Below, in pieces: positions 6,128 through 10,180 of a stretch of 10,180 bases of DNA. A model generated the notes under the pieces. That model saw only the letters and a list, made by a program, of their open reading frames with translations. It made no database searches and had not been told where the DNA came from. Every line of letters begins with the position of its first letter. Position 1 is the stretch's first letter. Location: assembly GCA_007129225.1 (NCBI GenBank), contig SKVX01000291.1, forward strand, positions 1-10,180, written 5' to 3'. The translations under genes and the position numbers were made by a program. Origin of the DNA: Halomonas sp. Its GTDB lineage: Bacteria > Pseudomonadota > Gammaproteobacteria > Pseudomonadales > Halomonadaceae.

Positions 6128-7783
6128 CTAGATGAGGCCAATGCGACCTGCCTTTGCCACCGCAGCTGCACGCGAGGAGCAGTCCAGTCGGGTGTAGATG
6201 TTGGCCAAGTGGCGATGGACCGTGTGCTCGCTCAGCACCAGGTGATCAGCAATCTGGCGTTCGGTGAGGCCGTCTGCCGCCAGCTTCAGGATCTGCACCT
6301 GCCGCCGGGTAAGCGGGCACGATTCCCGCGTGGTGTCGTTCCCGGCCAGCTCAGCGAGCAGGGCGGTCGCTCGATCGGCCTCGCGGGAGGCGTCCAGTGC
6401 TTCCAGTGTCGACCATGCCCGGCGTGCCTCGATCACAGCCAGTTCCGAGCAGGCGGTCGATGCCAGCGCCTGTGCCAACTCGAGGCGCGCCAGCGCGGCC
6501 TCATAAGGGGTGCCTGCGCGGTCGAAGCCGGCGATGGCGTCGGCGTAGTGTCGTGCCGCAAGCTCGACATCCTTGTTGGCGGTCGCGAGTCTCGCCTCAC
6601 ATACCTGTGCCGTCGCCAGCAGGGAGCTGGTGCCGAATGTCGCTGCGAGATGACGCAACTCTCGGGCGAGCTCAGCCGCCTTGTCTGGGACCTGGAGTGC
6701 AAGCCGGGCACGTACACCGACCTCAAGTGCATCCACCCGCTTCGGGCTGGCTTCCGGTAGTTGACCTAGTGCGCGCTCGGCGAGTGCCGCCGCGCCGGCG
6801 GCGTCGCCCGCCTCGAGGTGAAGCGCCGCCAAACCGGCTTGCGCGAACCATTGCTCACCCGCCTCCTCGAAGGCCTGTCGAGCCTCGGTTTGACGACCCT
6901 GGCGACGGCGCAGATCGCCAAGCCGGGCAAGTGCATCGACATACCATGCCTGCGGGCCGTGCGGGAGACGTTCGACCGCGGTAACCAGTTCCCGCTCTGC
7001 GTCGCGCCAGCGGCCGCGGCGCGTGAGAATGCAGCCGAAGTGTGAACGGCAATTGCCGACGACGAACGGTACGCCCAGGCGGTTGCTGAACGCGCTGATC
7101 TGTTGGCTCCACTGCCAGCCACGTTCGTCATCACGCAGTTCCTCGCAGGCGGAGAGTAGCAGACAGCACGACCAGATGGCGGGCACGAGCTCCTCGTACT
7201 CCCCGGCCAGGGCGGCCGTCGTCGCCTCGTCAAGACAGCGCAGTCCCGCAGCGATTTCTCCCTGCTCCAGCAGCGCTACCCCCTCCATGGCAACACCAAA
7301 CATCTGCAACCCCACTACCCCATGTGCCCGGCCAATCCTCTGGGCCTCACTCACCAGACGTCGCGCAACAGCGGGTTGGCGACTGGCCAACGCCAGGTAG
7401 GCGTCGAACACTGCCTGCCAGCCATGCTCCGGGGACTCGTCCAGTCCGTCGAGGAGACGCCGGGCCCGGGCGAACCACCCCTCGGCGACGGCGAACGCGC
7501 CCCCGTACCATAGGTGGTCGTCGCCGATCCACATTGCCATCCGCGCGGCCCCGAGGAGATCGTCTGCCGCGTGATATTCGCGGTAGGCCTGTTCCCGAGT
7601 TGCCAGGCAGGCCGTCAGGTCTTCCTGCCACCAATAGATCCAACTCAGCCCCTCGAGTGCAGCAGGATCATTGTTCTGCGCCAGCACCGAGTCGAAGCAC
7701 GACCGTGCCTGCACCCACCCGCCACGAGTGAGTGCGCGATACCCTTCGGCAACCGCCTCCTTGGTCAATGTCGACTCGGTCAT
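6128..7783 (-). CDS. LuxR-type HTH transcriptional regulator with TPR-like repeats
   Basis: This 551-residue protein has a long alpha-helical, alanine-rich body of TPR-like helical pairs (such as LARLGDLRRRQGRQTEARQA and LAALHLEAGDAAGAAALAER). It ends in a LuxR/GerE DNA-binding domain at about 489-551: LTRRQVQILKLAADGLTERQ, IADHLVLSEHTVHRHLANIY, TRLDCSSRAAAVAKAG. No Walker A motif, autoinducer-binding or receiver domain is visible, so it is neither a MalT-type ATPase nor a quorum sensor; the repeats probably bind a protein partner or ligand. The frame is open to 7990, but the ATG at 7781-7783 opens the usual GYRALTRGGWVQAR region and is the most likely start, although its GGGA ribosome-binding site is weak. 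It lies 216 bases after a codirectional methyltransferase gene and before the haloperoxidase gene, which it might control. Confidence 0.85.
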   Translation of the reverse strand: MTESTLTKEAVAEGYRALTRGGWVQARSCFDSVLAQNNDPAALEGLSWIYWWQEDLTACLATREQAYREYHAADDLLGAARMAMWIGDDHLWYGGAFAVAEGWFARARRLLDGLDESPEHGWQAVFDAYLALASRQPAVARRLVSEAQRIGRAHGVVGLQMFGVAMEGVALLEQGEIAAGLRCLDEATTAALAGEYEELVPAIWSCCLLLSACEELRDDERGWQWSQQISAFSNRLGVPFVVGNCRSHFGCILTRRGRWRDAERELVTAVERLPHGPQAWYVDALARLGDLRRRQGRQTEARQAFEEAGEQWFAQAGLAALHLEAGDAAGAAALAERALGQLPEASPKRVDALEVGVRARLALQVPDKAAELARELRHLAATFGTSSLLATAQVCEARLATANKDVELAARHYADAIAGFDRAGTPYEAALARLELAQALASTACSELAVIEARRAWSTLEALDASREADRATALLAELAGNDTTRESCPLTRRQVQILKLAADGLTERQIADHLVLSEHTVHRHLANIYTRLDCSSRAAAVAKAGRIGLI

Positions 7784-7999
7784 GGAGCAATCCCGTGGCC
7801 TGAGTACCCCTTTGGCAAAAGCTAGCAAAAGCCGTTCCGCTCCCTGAGGCGGGACGGCCAGGTTCGCGGAAAATATCGTACTCAGTTTAGCAGTCGCCAT
7901 GGCAAGGCGATCATCGTAGCGGTGGTTCATCCTGCTCTTGATCGCCCGCCATGGCGGTCTGCGGCGTTTCCACGGCGCTGCTCTTCTCACCGTCTCTTC
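7784..7999 (-). other. Gap between methyltransferase and LuxR-type gene, with palindromes and tandem duplication
   Basis: This 216-base gap lies inside a probable two-gene unit. It holds the perfect 12-base palindrome CCGCCATGGCGG (7946-7957), and the core GCCATGGC recurs at 7896-7903, exactly 52 bases away. A 12-base near-tandem duplication (CTCTTCTCACCG at 7981-7992 and again at 7994-8005) spans the methyltransferase stop codon. The gap is in frame with the regulator for 69 codons, but the predicted peptide (Arg/Trp-rich start) resembles nothing known and the upstream ATGs lack good ribosome-binding sites. Confidence 0.4.
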
Positions 8000-8812
8000 T
8001 CACCGACGCCGGCCGGTGATGACGAGGTACTCGGCCGGCAGGACGACCCTGCCATCTGCAGATCGGTATCGCGCGAACAGGTCCGCCAGCTCGGCTTGCA
8101 GGCCAGGCCATCGGCCCTGGGACAAGGCCAATTCGCGGGCTTGGTTGACGGGCCCCAGGTTGTCGGTATAGCAAGCGACGGCCACATCGACCGAGGCGTG
8201 GATGATTTCCCAGGTGGCGCGCTCGAAGCCCAGAGTGAGACCGGTGCCCTCGAAGAGCTCGCTAACCCGTGCCTCGTCACCCCAGGCTAGGGGTGGGTCG
8301 ACGAACTCCGGGTCGGGTGGCAGATAGCCGGCGACGATGCGGAAGAAGTCGCCAAACACACCGTCGGGCGTCCAGGCGCAAAGCCCGAGTCGACCGCCAG
8401 GCGCGAGCACCCTGGCGAGCTCGTCGGCAGCGACCTCGTGGCGGGGAGCAAACATGCAGCCGAACGTCGACAGCACGACGTCGGCTTCGGCGTCGGGCAA
8501 TGGCAGGTCCTCGGCATCGCCTTCGACCCACTCGACGATGACCCCGGCGTCCTGGGCGCGGGCGCGCGCCATCTCGAGCATCTCCGGGGCGAGATCGACG
8601 CCAGTGACCCGGGCGCCCGCCTGTGCCGCCGGAATAGCGGCGTTTCCGCTGCCGCAGGCCACGTCGATGACCCTCTGGCCTGCGCCGACACCGAGTCGGC
8701 GCACGAGCTGTTCGCCGACCTCGTAAAGGTTCTCAGCGCGCATCATCGCGTCATAGTCGCCCCGCGCCCATACGGAGCGAGCCGCTGACTTGATGTCTGA
8801 CAGTTGTTGCAT
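8000..8812 (-). CDS. Class I SAM-dependent methyltransferase
   Basis: This 270-residue methyltransferase is of the Methyltransf_11/UbiE-like kind. Motif I is VIDVACGSGNAAI (48-60), the strand-2 acid is D73 in VTGVDLAPEMLEMARARA (69-86), and VEGDAEDLPLPDAEADVVL (96-114) contains motifs II and III. ELARVLAPGGRLGLCAWTP (131-149) is the post-motif strand. The N-terminal segment VWARGDYDAMM is shared by many small-molecule methyltransferases of this type, but the substrate cannot be told. AAGGAGG five bases before the ATG makes the start secure. It is the first gene of a minus-strand unit with the LuxR-type regulator. It is unrelated in detail to the methyltransferase at 1152-1922: the fold is the same but the motifs are clearly different, so this is not a recent duplicate. 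Confidence 0.9.
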   Translation of the reverse strand: MQQLSDIKSAARSVWARGDYDAMMRAENLYEVGEQLVRRLGVGAGQRVIDVACGSGNAAIPAAQAGARVTGVDLAPEMLEMARARAQDAGVIVEWVEGDAEDLPLPDAEADVVLSTFGCMFAPRHEVAADELARVLAPGGRLGLCAWTPDGVFGDFFRIVAGYLPPDPEFVDPPLAWGDEARVSELFEGTGLTLGFERATWEIIHASVDVAVACYTDNLGPVNQARELALSQGRWPGLQAELADLFARYRSADGRVVLPAEYLVITGRRR

Positions 8813-9074
8813 GGTGGCCTCCTTGGCGATGGGGACGGCAACAGTATCGACCCGAGAGCTCCTGGTCCGCTTCGCCTAAGCGGGCCAACTTGACGGCTGG
8901 TCACCATGGCACGGACAGGTGATGGTGCCTTATCGGGGATGCAGCCTTGAGCCATTTCCTCCTTCTACTGGTCTTGCCCCCCTCGGCTGGCAAGTCTAGG
9001 CTAGCCTGCGGGATTGAAAGAGGTGCCTTGGGTAATCCCTTGTTTCATAAAGATACCAGCACACTGGAGACGAC
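8813..9074. promoter_or_regulatory. Divergent intergenic region, methyltransferase / Fis-annotated gene
   Basis: This 262-base gap lies between divergent units. It holds several inverted repeats: TGGTCCGCTT (8863-8872) with AAGCGGGCCA (8878-8887), described separately; CACCAT (8902-8907) with ATGGTG (8922-8927); CTTGCC (8973-8978) with GGCAAG (8989-8994); and the ten-base palindrome AGGCTAGCCT (8998-9007). A strong GAAGGAGG on the minus strand sits two bases before an ATG at 8953-8955, which opens a 70-codon frame overlapping the methyltransferase start; it is not called a gene. No clear sigma-70 pair was found on either strand. Confidence 0.35.
8863..8887. repeat. Ten-base inverted repeat upstream of the methyltransferase gene
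   Basis: TGGTCCGCTT and AAGCGGGCCA pair over ten bases with a single T-G wobble and a five-base loop (CGCCT). The element lies 51 bases upstream of the methyltransferase ATG. It could be an operator or a stable hairpin in the 5' leader. A terminator is less likely because no U-run follows on either strand. Confidence 0.5.
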
Positions 9075-9440
9075 ATGATCGCCAAGCGGGAACGCGGCAA
9101 GGTGGAGCGGCAATTGATCGCCTCGTTGACGCAGGTTTGCGAAATGGCCAAGCCAACCCTACCCGGGTTCTGCTGGCTGACCCATCGCGTCGACTACCGA
9201 CACTTCCCCGAGAGCCTGGAAGTGACCTGGGTGTTCGATACCCACGCCAACCTGGCCAGGGCGCTCAAGGGCGATGCCCAGCATCGCATGCACAATTACA
9301 CCGCCGAGGCCCTGGCTGAGGCAGGTATCGACACCGGCGACGTCTCACGCCACATCAACTTCGATAGTGAAGAAGCGTGTCAGAGCGCCCACGGCGGCGA
9401 CTGGCAACGGCGGCTGCGTGAAACGTCGGTGAGGCACTGA
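9075..9440 (+). CDS. Small conserved gammaproteobacterial protein, often annotated 'Fis family'
   Basis: This 121-residue protein is of a family common in Pseudomonas and Halomonas relatives and usually labelled 'Fis family transcriptional regulator'. Recognisable blocks are LTQVCEMA (18-25), the GFCWLTHRVDYRHFPESLEV block (about 31-50), VFDT (53-56), and near the C-terminus FDSEEAC followed by HGGDW. No Fis-type C-terminal helix-turn-helix can be seen, so the common name is probably an annotation carry-over and the role is unknown. GGAG before the ATG at 9075 supports the start. The TGA (9438-9440) is directly followed by the ATG of the DUF1289 gene, so the two are co-translated. No paralogue is present in the window. 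Confidence 0.82.
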   Translation: MIAKRERGKVERQLIASLTQVCEMAKPTLPGFCWLTHRVDYRHFPESLEVTWVFDTHANLARALKGDAQHRMHNYTAEALAEAGIDTGDVSRHINFDSEEACQSAHGGDWQRRLRETSVRH

Positions 9441-9647
9441 ATGGGCAAGGAAATCGAGAGCCCCTGCGTCTCGGTATGCCGGCTCCGAGGCGACCTATGC
9501 GTTGGCTGTGGCAGGACGCTTGAGGAGATTCGACACTGGAAGGCAATGAAGCGTCCGGAAAAGATGGCCACGGTAAAGCATGCCGATCAACGGCTGAAGA
9601 AGATGGCACCAACCAGCAAGCCGATGGCGCCAACTGAGGAAACGTAG
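9441..9647 (+). CDS. DUF1289 four-cysteine protein
   Basis: This 68-residue DUF1289 protein has four cysteines in the family pattern C9-x3-C13-x6-C20-x2-C23 (PCVSVCRLRGDLCVGCGRTL), followed by EEIRHWKAM and a basic helix. The cysteines suggest a bound metal or Fe-S centre; no function is established. The lysine- and proline-rich tail repeats an MAPT unit (KMAPTSKPMAPT) and is probably disordered. The ATG touches the TGA of the upstream gene (TGAATG). GAGG in the last codons of that gene serves as ribosome-binding site, so translation is likely by reinitiation and the two products may work together. It converges on the methionine gamma-lyase gene 27 bases away, and no hairpin is visible between the stops. 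Confidence 0.88.
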   Translation: MGKEIESPCVSVCRLRGDLCVGCGRTLEEIRHWKAMKRPEKMATVKHADQRLKKMAPTSKPMAPTEET

Positions 9648-9674
9648 CCGTTTCAGCAGGATCAGGCTCTCCCT

Positions 9675-10180
9675 TCAATCCTCGTTCAAGCTCTCGAGGG
9701 CCTGGGACAGGTCGCCAATGATGTCCCCGACGGTTTCCAGTCCGACCGAGAGACGAACCAGGTCGTCGGAAATGCCATGCTCGGCGCGTTCTTCCGGTGT
9801 GAGGACGGAGTGGGTCATGCTGGCAGGATGCTGGATGAGCGTTTCCGCATCGCCCAGGGAGACGGCGCGGCAGATCAACGTGAGGCGATTCATGAACTGC
9901 CGGCCGGCTTCAATCCCGCCAGCCAGTTCGAAGGCCATGACACCGCCAAAGTCGCTCATTTGCCGCCTGGCCAATTCGTGCTGGGAAAAACTCTCCAGCC
10001 CGGGGTAGTGGACACGCTTGATCCTCGGGTGCTGCTCCAGCCAACGCGCCACTACCAGAGCAGAGGCGGATTGATGCGCCATGCGTATCTCGAGGGTCTT
10101 GAGACCACGCATGACCAGGAAGGCGGTGAAGGGCGACATCACCGCGCCGGTAAAATCCTTCAAGCCGGTCAGGCGAATCT
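9675..10180 (-). CDS. megL: L-methionine gamma-lyase, C-terminal part (runs off right edge)
   Basis: The last 167 residues of a Cys/Met-metabolism PLP enzyme are visible; the start lies beyond the right edge, as does the PLP-binding lysine. IRLTGLKDFTGAVMSPFTA, then MRGLKTLEIRM, HYPGLESF, and RAVSLGDAETLIQHPASMTH followed by TPEERAEHGIS and LVRLSVGLE agree closely with methionine gamma-lyase of Pseudomonas putida as I know it. The Arg in LVRLSVGLE binds the substrate carboxylate, and the Ser in RAVSLGDAE is conserved. The enzyme splits L-methionine to methanethiol, 2-oxobutanoate and ammonia in the cytoplasm. Cystathionine gamma-lyase or O-succinylhomoserine sulfhydrylase share the fold, and the residues that separate them best (such as the active-site Cys116) are outside the window. 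A TTG codon at 10161-10163 is internal, not a start, since the frame stays open to the edge. Confidence 0.82.
   Translation of the reverse strand, partial: IRLTGLKDFTGAVMSPFTAFLVMRGLKTLEIRMAHQSASALVVARWLEQHPRIKRVHYPGLESFSQHELARRQMSDFGGVMAFELAGGIEAGRQFMNRLTLICRAVSLGDAETLIQHPASMTHSVLTPEERAEHGISDDLVRLSVGLETVGDIIGDLSQALESLNED

Noticed and set aside
5933..6760. 275-codon plus-strand open frame
   Set aside because: Antisense to the LuxR-type regulator's HTH end and the haloperoxidase leader; composition is Arg/Gly/Cys-rich without a recognisable fold.
8743..8955. 70-codon minus-strand frame with GAAGGAGG before its ATG
   Set aside because: The Shine-Dalgarno sequence is only two bases from the ATG, the frame overlaps the methyltransferase start, and the peptide is not recognisable. 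A short leader peptide cannot be excluded.
9648..9674. Terminator between the DUF1289 and methionine gamma-lyase genes
   Set aside because: The 27 bases between the convergent stops contain no hairpin of useful length.

Overview
The window looks like chromosomal DNA of a gammaproteobacterium, most likely a Halomonas-type marine or halophilic organism. This is inferred from the high GC content, the acidic proteins, and gene types familiar from that group: methionine gamma-lyase, the Fis-annotated/DUF1289 pair, the CxxCxACC cysteine-cluster protein and a chromosomal AAC(3)-I-like acetyltransferase. No rRNA, tRNA, CRISPR array, insertion sequence, integrase or integron attC site was found.

Left part (1-2428, all minus strand). 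In transcription order this holds an AAC(6')-like GNAT acetyltransferase, a class I SAM methyltransferase coupled to it by an ATGA overlap, an AAC(3)-I-type aminoglycoside acetyltransferase, and an AraC-family regulator that runs off the left edge. A divergent intergenic region separates them from a plus-strand DJ-1/Hsp31-type protein (2687-3373), which ends at a strong hairpin shared with the converging downstream gene.

Middle part (3436-5968, minus strand). This holds three separate genes: a small cysteine-cluster protein behind an unusually AT-rich stretch, a GFA/CENP-V zinc protein, and an exported vanadium-dependent haloperoxidase with the complete vanadate/histidine ligand set but an Ala next to the catalytic His.

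Right part (6128-10180). A SAM methyltransferase followed by a large TPR/LuxR-type regulator forms a probable two-gene minus-strand unit. Divergent from it is a plus-strand pair in which the stop of a small Fis-annotated protein abuts the start of a DUF1289 four-cysteine protein (TGAATG). The window ends in the C-terminal part of a convergent methionine gamma-lyase gene.

No wholly new multi-gene system is evident. The points most worth following are the two unrelated aminoglycoside-acetyltransferase-like genes within 2 kb, the haloperoxidase variant, and several inverted repeats in intergenic DNA that may be operators or leader structures.
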